From Rhodobacteraceae bacterium D3-12 (GTDB taxonomy: Bacteria > Pseudomonadota > Alphaproteobacteria > Rhodobacterales > Rhodobacteraceae): a DNA stretch of 64,000 nucleotides. The DNA lies in contig CP104793.1 of NCBI GenBank assembly GCA_025916135.1, positions 2,170,001 through 2,234,000 on the forward strand, given 5' to 3'. Under the pieces are notes generated by a model. The model saw only the letters and a program-made list of their open reading frames with translations, had not been told where the DNA came from and did not search any database. The translations under genes and the position numbers were made by a program. Positions 35,278 to 42,625 of this stretch are shown here, piece after piece. Positions within the stretch are counted from its first letter, which is position 1, and the number at the start of each line of letters is the position of its first letter.

Positions 35278-36130
35278 TCGAGCTTAAAGACGTCGTTTAT
35301 TGCCGTTTGGGCACCAAGGATCTGGCGGGTGCCGAGTGGTACGCGATCAACATTCTGGGGTTGGAGGTGTCCGGGCGACGCCCGGGAGCGGTCTATTTCA
35401 AATCGGATCAGAGACAGCATACGTTGTGCTATTTTGAGGGCGACCCGGAGGATCAGACAACAGCATTCGAAATCGGCTCGGCTGATGACCTGAACAAAGC
35501 TGGGGCGACGCTCGAAAGCCTTGGCCATGATGTGCACTATGGTCGGCGCGAAGAATGCGAGTTGCGCTTTGTGCAGGCCTTCATCCGGTTCAACACCCGA
35601 TGGGCAACCAGATTGAATTTGTTCTGCGCCCCGACACCACGGCCCAAGCCTATCACGGGACGCGCGATGCGGGGATCACAGGCTTTAGCCATGTTGGGCT
35701 TTGCTCCAATGATCTTGAGCGCGATGAGTTGTTCTGGACCCAAGTATGCAACGCGCGGGTGTCCGACAGGATCGGCGATGCCCCCCTCATGCGGCTTGGC
35801 ACAATCCATCACTCGATCGCATTGTTCCCGTTTCACAAACCCGGCATTCAACACATCAACCATCAGGTCGGCGGCACCGATGATATTCAGCGCAGCTTTA
35901 ATTTCGTGCGCGAGAACCAGGTGAATGTGACGTTCGGACCGGGGCAGCATCCGACCTCCTCTGCCGAGTTTCTCTACTTCACCGGGCCAGAGGGAATGAC
36001 CTTTGAATATTCTAGCGGCGTTGTCGAAATTCACGACGAGCCGCTTTGGCGCGACCGGCAGTTCCATTTCGAGCCGAAGGGCTTCTGTAAATGGGGTTCG
36101 GCCCCGAATATCGAAGCGTTCAAGGATTGA
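35274..36130 (+). pseudogene. VOC-family extradiol dioxygenase, frameshifted
   Basis: Reading starts at ATG 35274 (MIELKDVVYCRLGTKDLAG) and stays open to FIRFN near 35594. The rest (PMGNQIEFVLRP...) is in another frame. Inserting one base at 35594/35595 (AAC-ACCCG to AACGACCCG) gives a 285-residue protein, exactly the length of its upstream paralogue. Iron ligands are intact: His in GFSHVGL, His in HHSIALFP and Glu in MTFEYSS (E245 of the corrected protein). This is therefore the copy expected to cleave a catechol ring. The indel may be an assembly error. The stop overlaps the aldolase-fold gene (TGATG). Confidence 0.82.
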
Positions 36131-36777
36131 TGGTCATGGAAGAGCTTGCCAGGACCACACGTATCGCCGCGCGCGCCCTTGGTCGGGCCGGGCTTGTGCA
36201 TGCCTATGGCCATTGTTCCGCGAGAATAGATCAGGATCGCTTCCTCGTCTGCCCGTCGGTTCCGATGGAGCATGTCGAAATCGGCCAACCCTGTAGCGTT
36301 GTGCCCGTTGTCGGCGATCTGCCGGAGGGGGTGTTGGGCGAAGTCCGGCTTCATCAACAGATCTATGCCCGTCGACCCGAGGCCCAAGGCGTTGTCCGCT
36401 TCATGGGCCCGCAAATGATGGCGCTGGCGGCGTTGGGGCAAGCCCCGCAAATCCGTCACGGCTTTGGCACTTATTTCGCGCCGGAAGTTGGGTTTTGGTC
36501 TGACATTCAACTGGTGCGTGATGATGCGCGGGCGCGTGGAGTGATTGATGCAATGGGCGACGGCGCCGGCGTGATGATGCGCGGGAACGGGGCGGTGGTT
36601 GCGGGGGCGTCGCTGCCCGAGGCCGTATCGCTGGCGTGGTATCTGGAAGATATGTGCCGCGTCGAATTGGCCGCGCAGGCAACTGGATTGGCCGATGCGC
36701 CAACGATCCCCCCGCCGAAGCCGAGACCCGCGCCACGCGGCAAGGGCGCATCTTTGAACGTATGTGGGACTACTTGA
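36130..36777 (+). CDS. Class II aldolase/adducin-fold protein without the usual zinc histidines
   Basis: 215 residues from the ATG at 36130 that overlaps the previous stop; an ATG at 36136 is also possible (AAGGA is 9 bp upstream of it). The fold is recognisable from GLVHAYGHCSARI (about 21-33), EVRLHQQIYARRPEAQGVV (71-89) and SLPEAVSLAWYLEDM. At the His-x-His that normally follows it has R90-F91-M92, and the third His of the usual RGHG is N153 (MMRGNGAVV). Glu71, the catalytic acid position, is kept. Family members are aldolases, epimerases and decarboxylases of hydroxy-aromatic acids. Without the metal ligands the chemistry here is uncertain. Confidence 0.78.
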   Translation: MVMEELARTTRIAARALGRAGLVHAYGHCSARIDQDRFLVCPSVPMEHVEIGQPCSVVPVVGDLPEGVLGEVRLHQQIYARRPEAQGVVRFMGPQMMALAALGQAPQIRHGFGTYFAPEVGFWSDIQLVRDDARARGVIDAMGDGAGVMMRGNGAVVAGASLPEAVSLAWYLEDMCRVELAAQATGLADAPTIPPPKPRPAPRGKGASLNVCGTT

Positions 36778-36822
36778 GCCATGGCGACCCAGAGTTGTCA
36801 GGCGGCAATTGAAAGGCAGGTT

Positions 36823-38277
36823 ATGCAAAAAATACTTAACTTCATCGACGGTGAATTCACGGCGGGAACGGGCGGCGAGTTTGCCGATCATTTCCCGACC
36901 ACAGGCGAGGTTTTTGCCGAAGTGTCGGCTGCCGGGAAATCCGATGTCGATGCCGCTGTTGGTGCCGCGCGCGCAGCACTTAACGGACCATGGGGGCGGA
37001 TGAGCGTTCCCGAACGCGTGGCGTTGCTGCGCAAGCTGGCCGACGGGATCAACGCGCGTTTCGATGAGTTTCTGGCAGCAGAAATCCGCGATACGGGCAA
37101 GCCGACCAGTATTGCCAGCCACATCGACATCCCCCGCGGCGCGGCAAACTTCAATGTGTTCGCGGATCAGATCCAGACCTCGTCGACAGAGACCTTCGAG
37201 ATGGCCACGCCGGATGGCGGCGGCGCTCTCAACTATGCGCTGCGCGGCCCTCGTGGTGTGATTGCCGTCGTCTGCCCTTGGAACCTGCCGCTTCTGCTGA
37301 TGACTTGGAAAGTGGCCCCTGCCCTTGCCTGCGGCAATACTGTCGTGGTCAAACCCTCCGAGGAAACCCCGGCCACGGCCACCCTGCTGGGCGAGGTAAT
37401 GAACGAGGTCGGCATCCCGCGCGGCGTTTATAATGTTGTGCATGGCTTTGGCCCCGGTGCTGCGGGTGAATTCCTCACCGCGCACCCGGATGTCGACGGT
37501 GTTACCTTTACCGGCGAAACCCGGACCGGCGAAGCGATCATGAAATCCGCCGCAAACGGTGTGCGCCCTGTGAGCCTTGAACTGGGCGGCAAGAACGCTG
37601 GCATCATCTTTGACGATGCCGACCTCGACGCCACGCTCGAAGGGATCGGGCGCGCCTGTTTCGCCAATACGGGCCAAGTCTGTCTGGGCACTGAACGGCT
37701 TTATGTGCAGCGTGGCATCTATGAGCGCATCTGCGAAGGTCTTGCGGAAAAGGCGCGCGGCTATCAAATGGGCGATCCGTTCGACAGCGCAACCACCATG
37801 GGCACCGTGATTTCAGCCGAGCATCGTGCCAAAGTGCTGTCTTATTACGAGAAAGCACGCGCCGGAGGTGCAGAGATTCTTGCCGGTGGCGGCACGCCCG
37901 ATGTGGCGGGGTTTGACGGCGGCTATTGGGTTGAACCGACTGTTTGGACGGGATTGGCAGAAGACCATCCCGTTGTAACCGAAGAGATTTTCGGCCCCTG
38001 CACCCATATCACGCCGTTTGACAGCGAAGACGAGGGTGTCGCGCTGGCCAACGCTTCGCCCTATGGGCTGGCTACGTCGATCTGGACCAGCAATCTGGGC
38101 ACCGCGCACCGTGTTGCCAAGCAGATCGAAGTTGGCATCACTTGGGTCAACTGCTGGTTCCTGCGTGATCTGCGCACGCCATTTGGGGGCTCGAAATCCA
38201 GCGGGATCGGGCGTGAAGGCGGGGTTCACTCGCTCGAATTTTACACCGAATTGCGCAACGTCTGCATCAAGCTTTGA
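36823..38277 (+). CDS. Aldehyde dehydrogenase, probable hydroxymuconic semialdehyde dehydrogenase
   Basis: 484 residues from the ATG at 36823 (an earlier ATG at 36781 adds 14 unlike residues). The length and sequence resemble XylG/DmpC/HpaE enzymes. Catalytic Glu is in LELGGKNAGIIFDD and Cys in NTGQVCLGTE; the Rossmann VTFTGETRTGEAI stretch is present. It would oxidise the ring-cleavage semialdehyde to the dicarboxylate with NAD. It follows the aldolase-fold gene by 45 bp and precedes the hydratase by 10 bp. If hpaE of cluster A is truly broken, this enzyme could replace it. Confidence 0.87.
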   Translation: MQKILNFIDGEFTAGTGGEFADHFPTTGEVFAEVSAAGKSDVDAAVGAARAALNGPWGRMSVPERVALLRKLADGINARFDEFLAAEIRDTGKPTSIASHIDIPRGAANFNVFADQIQTSSTETFEMATPDGGGALNYALRGPRGVIAVVCPWNLPLLLMTWKVAPALACGNTVVVKPSEETPATATLLGEVMNEVGIPRGVYNVVHGFGPGAAGEFLTAHPDVDGVTFTGETRTGEAIMKSAANGVRPVSLELGGKNAGIIFDDADLDATLEGIGRACFANTGQVCLGTERLYVQRGIYERICEGLAEKARGYQMGDPFDSATTMGTVISAEHRAKVLSYYEKARAGGAEILAGGGTPDVAGFDGGYWVEPTVWTGLAEDHPVVTEEIFGPCTHITPFDSEDEGVALANASPYGLATSIWTSNLGTAHRVAKQIEVGITWVNCWFLRDLRTPFGGSKSSGIGREGGVHSLEFYTELRNVCIKL

Positions 38278-38287
38278 GGAAAGAAAC

Positions 38288-39070
38288 ATGCTAAGTGAAA
38301 AAGACCGCCAGACCTGTGTTGACGGGTTGCTTGAGAGCCATCGCACCAAGGTTCAGGGCCGCCGCCCGTCGGAAATGTTTCCCGACATCGAAATCGCCGA
38401 CAGCTATGCGATTTCCAGCGCCGTGGCCGCGGCCAAAGAGAAAGAGGGCATCAAGATCGTCGGCCACAAGATCGGCCTGACATCCAAGGCGATGCAGGCG
38501 GCTTCCAAGATCGACGAGCCGGATTACGGCTATCTTTTCGACGATCTTATCCTTCAGGATGGGGCCAAGGTAAACTTCGATGACTTCTGTGTGCCGCGCG
38601 TCGAACCCGAGCTGACATTTATCCTCAAAGAACGGCTTCAAGGGCCCAATGTCGGGCTGATTGACGTGATGCGTGCGACAGAGTGGGTTGTCCCCTCGAT
38701 CGAGATCATTGATGCCCGCGTTACGGAACCGCGCAAGATTTTCGACACGGTCGCCGACAATGGCGCCGCTGCCGGCATCGTTTTGGGTGGGCGGCCGGTG
38801 CGGCCCGAAGACGTTGATCTTCGCTGGGTCGGCGCGGCGTTCTATCGCAACAGCCAGATCGAAGAGACCGGGTTGGCCTGTGGGGTTCTGGGGCATCCGG
38901 CAATGGCCATCGCATGGCTGGCCAACAAGCTGGCCCCGTTTGATACCGCACTGGAGCCGGGGCACATGATGCTTTCGGGCAGCTTCACGCGCCCGGTTTG
39001 GGCCGAGAAAGGCGATACACTCCACGCTGATTTCGGTCCGCTCGGCTCTGTCGCGGTGCAATTCGTATGA
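38288..39070 (+). CDS. 2-oxopent-4-enoate/2-oxohept-ene-dioate hydratase
   Basis: 260 residues from the ATG at 38288, just after AGGAAAGAAAC; the frame is open far upstream but inside the dehydrogenase gene. MhpD/HpaH family segments are [13 protein letters not shown] (about 60-72), VEPELTFIL and [16 protein letters not shown]. It is a paralogue of hpaH at 20496-21296 with the same organisation. It hydrates the enol product of meta-cleavage before aldol cleavage. The stop overlaps the aldolase start by 4 bp. Confidence 0.87.
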   Translation: MLSEKDRQTCVDGLLESHRTKVQGRRPSEMFPDIEIADSYAISSAVAAAKEKEGIKIVGHKIGLTSKAMQAASKIDEPDYGYLFDDLILQDGAKVNFDDFCVPRVEPELTFILKERLQGPNVGLIDVMRATEWVVPSIEIIDARVTEPRKIFDTVADNGAAAGIVLGGRPVRPEDVDLRWVGAAFYRNSQIEETGLACGVLGHPAMAIAWLANKLAPFDTALEPGHMMLSGSFTRPVWAEKGDTLHADFGPLGSVAVQFV

Positions 39071-39834
39071 TGCGCACACCGGAAAACGAGTTCAAGCGCC
39101 GCCTGCTGGCGGGTGAGGCGCTTGACGGGCTTTGGATGTCCCTTGCAAGCCCTGTCGCAGCCGAAGCGCTAGGCCTGTTGGGCTATGATTGGCTGATGTT
39201 TGACACGGAACATGCCCCGGTTGATCTGGCACAGGTGCAACCCCTGTTGCAGGCGGCCTCTGCTGGCACCTCAAGCCTTGTGATGCGCCCGGCGTGGAAC
39301 GATAAGGTGCTGATCAAACGCGCGCTTGATATCGGTGCGCAAACGCTGCTTGTGCCATTCGTGCAAAACGCCGAGGAAGCCGCGGCAGCCGTTGCTGCGA
39401 CACGCTATCCTCCGCACGGTATTCGCGGCGTTGCCGGTGGCACCCGCGCCAGCCGGTTTGGTCTGGCGAGTGATTATTTTGAGAAAGCCGACCAGAACAT
39501 CGCGGTCCTTGTGCAAGTGGAAACCGTGGAGGCGATGGCGCAGTTGGAAGAGATCGCTGCTGTGCCGGGGGTGGACGGCGTATTCATCGGCCCCTCTGAT
39601 CTTGCGGCAAGCTATGGCCATCTTGGCAATCCCGGCCATGCGGACGTTCAAACGGCGCTTAAAGAGGCCGCGGCCCGGCTTGGCGCTGTGGGGACGCCTG
39701 CAGGTATTCTTGCCACCAATAGCGAGGACGCCAAGCGCTATCGCACTTGGGGCTATGCCTTTGTGTCCTGCGCTGTCGACCTAGGGCTGTTGGTGCGAAG
39801 CGCCGCCGCAACTTTGAAAACCATGCGTGATTGA
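39067..39834 (+). CDS. hpaI: HpaI/HpcH-family aldolase
   Basis: 255 residues. Class II pyruvate aldolase of TIM-barrel type: His in MFDTEHAP (about 47-54), Arg in VMRPAWND, metal Glu in VQVETVEAM and metal Asp in GPSDLAASYG. E. coli HpaI splits 4-hydroxy-2-oxoheptanedioate into pyruvate and succinate semialdehyde. This is the last gene of cluster B (ATGATG overlap with the hydratase stop) and is the only such aldolase in the window, so it may also complete cluster A. Exact substrate length is not proven. Confidence 0.85.
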   Translation: MMRTPENEFKRRLLAGEALDGLWMSLASPVAAEALGLLGYDWLMFDTEHAPVDLAQVQPLLQAASAGTSSLVMRPAWNDKVLIKRALDIGAQTLLVPFVQNAEEAAAAVAATRYPPHGIRGVAGGTRASRFGLASDYFEKADQNIAVLVQVETVEAMAQLEEIAAVPGVDGVFIGPSDLAASYGHLGNPGHADVQTALKEAAARLGAVGTPAGILATNSEDAKRYRTWGYAFVSCAVDLGLLVRSAAATLKTMRD

Positions 39835-39877
39835 TTGCGCCAGTACTGTTTGCCCTGCTTGCCGGGGGTAAGCCGAT

Positions 39878-39898
39878 AAAGACCTGATCCGGTCTTTT
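39878..39898 (+). terminator. Rho-independent terminator of cluster B
   Basis: AAAGACC / GGTCTTT stem of 7 bp with a 6-base loop followed by T, 43 bp after the aldolase stop on the plus strand. A much longer palindrome follows at 39904. Confidence 0.75.
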
Positions 39899-39903
39899 CG
39901 TCA

Positions 39904-39950
39904 TTCGTGCAAAAACGCGCCAACAAGCTGATTGGCCGTTTTTGCACGAA
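39904..39950. repeat. 47-bp imperfect palindrome
   Basis: TTCGTGCAAAAACG (39904-39917) is the exact reverse complement of CGTTTTTGCACGAA (39937-39950), and the interior adds GCCAA/TTGGC pairing. It lies between the plus-strand cluster B and the minus-strand tRNA-Leu and may act as a two-way terminator. Confidence 0.7.
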
Positions 39951-40136
39951 GGGCTTCACGCCAAGGTCTGCAAGCTGGTGGTTAAAAACAACGTCATCTG
40001 CTCCAAAGGCCGAAGCGATACGCGCGAGCGATCCCAAGGCGAAGATCAGCCGATCTTTGCTTTATGACACGCCGGTTGGCGTGACTGCCGAGGAATTCCG
40101 AAAATCTTGCAACATGCAATCTGCTGCAACACGCCA

Positions 40137-40223
40137 TGGTACCCAAGGCCGGACTCGAACCGGCAAGCCTGTTAAGGCGGGGGATTTTGAATCCCCTGTG
40201 TCTACCAATTCCACCACTTGGGC
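40137..40223 (-). tRNA. tRNA-Leu (anticodon CAA)
   Basis: 87 bases on the minus strand, with encoded CCA. The acceptor arms GCCCAAG and CTTGGGT pair (one G-U), the T-loop is GTTCGAGTC, and the anticodon stem GGGGA/TCCCC encloses TTCAAAA with CAA as anticodon. The long variable arm (CGCCTTAACAGGCTT region) is that of a class II tRNA-Leu. Confidence 0.95.
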
Positions 40224-40496
40224 ACTGGCATGGCTGAACGGTGATTTAGCGAATTGTGCGCGGGTGGGAAAGTGGAAAATGGCCCCAATCGGCATAGATC
40301 GCGATGAATTCTTGTCGCGCGGCATGCGCCCTGCCCTCAGACAGCTTGGATTTTGGGTTCGCGCCCGCGCGCTCCTGTGTTAGAGGGCCTTAAAAGCAAA
40401 GGCACTTGGCAGTTTCTTCCCTACGTGAGCCGTATAGTGGCAAACGGTGACAGGGAACAGCGGCCGGGCAGCAGGCGGCAATAGGCAGGCACACAG

Positions 40497-41075
40497 ATGA
40501 TACGCGGGCTATATGACTGGACGATGCGGCTGGCGGAGCATCGCCACGCGATGTGGGCGCTGGCTTTGGTGGCGTTTATCGAGAGTTCGGTTTTTCCGAT
40601 TCCGCCCGATGTGATCATGATCCCGATGATTCTGGCGCGGCCGCATCGCGCTTGGGCGATTGCCGGTGTTGCCTTGTTAGCGTCGGTTCTGGGGGGCTTG
40701 CTTGGCTATGCCATCGGGGCGTTGGCGTTTGAGACGCTGGGGCAGCCGATTCTGGAATCGATGGGCAAGGCCGATGCGATGGAGGCCTTTAACGAACGGT
40801 TCAACGATGTCGGCTTCTGGGCGGTTTTGATCGCCGGGATGACGCCGTTTCCCTATAAAGTTATCACCATCATGTCGGGTTGGACCGGGATGCCGTTGCT
40901 GACATTCATGGTCACCAGCGTATTGGCACGGGGGTTGCGGTTTTTCATCGTGGCGGCCCTTCTGGCGCGGTATGGCGCACCAATTCGTGATTTCATTGAG
41001 CGGCGTTTGGGCTTGATGTTCGCCCTGTTTATCGTGCTACTTCTGGGCGGCTTCTATGTGGTGAAATTGCTATGA
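40497..41075 (+). CDS. DedA-family membrane protein (YqaA type)
   Basis: 192 residues with several hydrophobic helices. The DedA/SNARE-associated core is visible as FIESSVFPIPPDVIMIPMIL (first half FIESSVFPIP, about 27-36) and GMTPFPYKVITIMSGW (about 118-133). The family is now linked to phospholipid flipping and envelope stress resistance in the inner membrane. It overlaps the dsbB start by 4 bp, so the two are coupled. Confidence 0.87.
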   Translation: MIRGLYDWTMRLAEHRHAMWALALVAFIESSVFPIPPDVIMIPMILARPHRAWAIAGVALLASVLGGLLGYAIGALAFETLGQPILESMGKADAMEAFNERFNDVGFWAVLIAGMTPFPYKVITIMSGWTGMPLLTFMVTSVLARGLRFFIVAALLARYGAPIRDFIERRLGLMFALFIVLLLGGFYVVKLL

Positions 41076-41545
41076 ACCTGTCTCGACCAAACCTTATTTT
41101 CCTTGCCTCTGCGGGCTCTGCTGCGCTGATGATTGGCGCGTTGTTGTTTCAGCATGTCGGCGGGATGGCCCCGTGCAAGCTGTGCTATTGGCAGCGTTAT
41201 CCGCATTATGCGGCGATTGTGATCGGGGTGATGGCGTTGACGATTCCGGGGCGGTTTTGGCCGCTGTTGGGCGCGTTGGCAACGGCGAGCACGGCCGGGA
41301 TTGGCCTGTATCACACCGGAGTCGAGCGTGGCTGGTGGCAGGGGCCGGAAAGCTGCACCGGTGGCGGTAGCGGGCTTGGCAGCCTGACGGGCAATGATCT
41401 GTTGAGTGTTGATGCGCCAGCGGGTGTGGTGATGTGCGATCAGGTGCCGTGGGAGATGTTCACCCTGTCGATGGCAAGCTGGAATGCTTTGGCCTCGCTG
41501 GTTTTGTGTGTGCTTTGGTTGATGGCGGCAAAGAGCCGGGTCTGA
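41072..41545 (+). CDS. dsbB: Disulfide bond formation protein DsbB
   Basis: 157 residues with four hydrophobic helices. The redox pair CKLC is in APCKLCYWQRYPHY (about 34-47), which has the quinone-site arginine after it. A second periplasmic cysteine pair is in ESCTGG and VMCDQVPWEMF. It re-oxidises DsbA by passing electrons to ubiquinone in the inner membrane. It starts at ATGA overlapping the DedA-family stop. Confidence 0.92.
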   Translation: MNLSRPNLIFLASAGSAALMIGALLFQHVGGMAPCKLCYWQRYPHYAAIVIGVMALTIPGRFWPLLGALATASTAGIGLYHTGVERGWWQGPESCTGGGSGLGSLTGNDLLSVDAPAGVVMCDQVPWEMFTLSMASWNALASLVLCVLWLMAAKSRV

Positions 41546-41850
41546 CGGCGGTTTTGTGATTTTGTGAGCGGATCACAAACGGGCGTGTCGTGAGCGGCTG
41601 TCGGTTGCCCACTTCTCACAAGGAACGACCCCCGACACTTGGGGCTTGCCGGGGATCGCCATCAAAGCGGAACAGGTTTGAAAAGAGGCCTGTGCGGCAC
41701 CGGATCTTCGAGCTGCATTCGCAACGCATTTCTTAGCGTTCAAAGCCCGGCGGCGCGCAAAGCACCCTGATCCGCCCGATAAAATGCCCCGCCCCCTTGC
41801 CAGAAAACCGGCAGGCGGCGGGACCGCGCAGCACCGGGGCGCTGCGCTTG
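41546..41850. other. Gene-free stretch between dsbB and the EF-hand gene terminator
   Basis: About 300 bp. A GCCGGTTTTC-type inverted repeat is suggested at 41797-41817, but nothing is clear enough to call. No gene seen. Confidence 0.4.
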
Positions 41851-41892
41851 GGACAAAAGCCTGAGCGTGCCTGAGACGCTCTGCTTTTGTCC
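41851..41892 (-). terminator. Long hairpin terminator of the EF-hand gene
   Basis: GGACAAAAGC (41851-41860) pairs with GCTTTTGTCC (41883-41892), and inside it GAGCGT pairs with ACGCTC. On the minus strand it lies 14 bp past the EF-hand stop, and the lower stem gives the U-rich side GCUUUUGUCC. Confidence 0.75.
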
Positions 41893-41905
41893 TTTGCGGT
41901 TTGGC

Positions 41906-42151
41906 TTAGCCTTCGGCTTTGAGAAGGCCAGCTTCGGTTGCTGCTGTGACTTCTTCTGCGTCGAGCGCACCGTCACCGTTCAGATCCATGGTCGAGAAGG
42001 CCTCGGCGGTGACATCGGGGTGCGCCGCCTGCACTTCTTCGATGGTGAGGAGGCCGTCGCCATTGGCATCGGTTTCCGCAAGCGCCGTGAGGGCCATCGC
42101 TGGGGTCATGAGAGCGGCAAGAGCGGTGGTGCGTGTGATACGGTTAAACAT
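41906..42151 (-). CDS. Exported small EF-hand calcium-binding protein
   Basis: 81 residues. A signal peptide (about 1-25, ending LTALAE) is followed by two EF-hand loops: DANGDGLLTIEE (about 28-39) and DLNGDGALDAEE (about 56-67), each with the 1, 3, 5, 12 acidic pattern. It probably buffers or senses calcium in the periplasm. It has its own terminator and no operon partner. Similar short EF-hand proteins are frequent in Rhodobacteraceae; a target is not known. Confidence 0.85.
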   Translation of the reverse strand: MFNRITRTTALAALMTPAMALTALAETDANGDGLLTIEEVQAAHPDVTAEAFSTMDLNGDGALDAEEVTAATEAGLLKAEG

Positions 42152-42496
42152 AGGGTTTCTCCTGTTATTGGTTACGAAGGTCTCTGCCTTCGAGGCCTAT
42201 CTGGGGGCAACAGGGGGGCTGGCGTAAGGGGGCGGCACGGTCGGGGCGGTTTCGGGCTTGTTCGCGCCGGAAACGGGCCATTTCGCCGGCAATAGATGGC
42301 TGGGCAAAATCCTGCCACCGGTGATTGGGCGGATTGGCGCGTGGGGTTCGGGCGGTTTCGGCGGTGGGCGGCGCAAAAAGAGGCGCAATGGGCCGGGTGG
42401 CGGAGGATTGCCGGATTCGAGGGCAGCTTTGGGTGAGTCGTGACGGCGTAGACACTCTGCCCGGACTGAAGGCCGCACACCGCCTTGCCTGCGCGC
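42152..42496. other. Gene-free stretch between nrdJ terminator and the EF-hand gene
   Basis: About 345 GC-rich bases with only shadow open frames. It holds the promoter of the EF-hand gene on the minus strand. No other element recognised. Confidence 0.4.
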
Positions 42497-42525
42497 AAAA
42501 AAAGGGGGGACCGAGAGGGCCCCCC
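42497..42525 (-). terminator. Rho-independent terminator downstream of nrdJ
   Basis: On the minus strand GGGGGG, a 10-base loop, CCCCCC and then seven T residues (42503-42497). It lies about 100 bp after the nrdJ stop; a GGGGCG/CGCCCC stem at about 42599-42618 lies between them. Confidence 0.85.
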
Positions 42526-42625
42526 TATGAGTTTCGCCGTTCAGGCTCACTCTTGAATGTACCGCTCGGTTTTTGCCTGCGGCCTGAACGTCGTTCGGGG
42601 GCGAGCGCACCCGCCCCGGATCTTT

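Noticed and set aside
36031-37767. 578-codon minus-strand frame opposite the aldolase-fold and aldehyde dehydrogenase genes
   Set aside because: Shadow frame; the plus-strand genes carry catalytic motifs and overlapping starts and stops.
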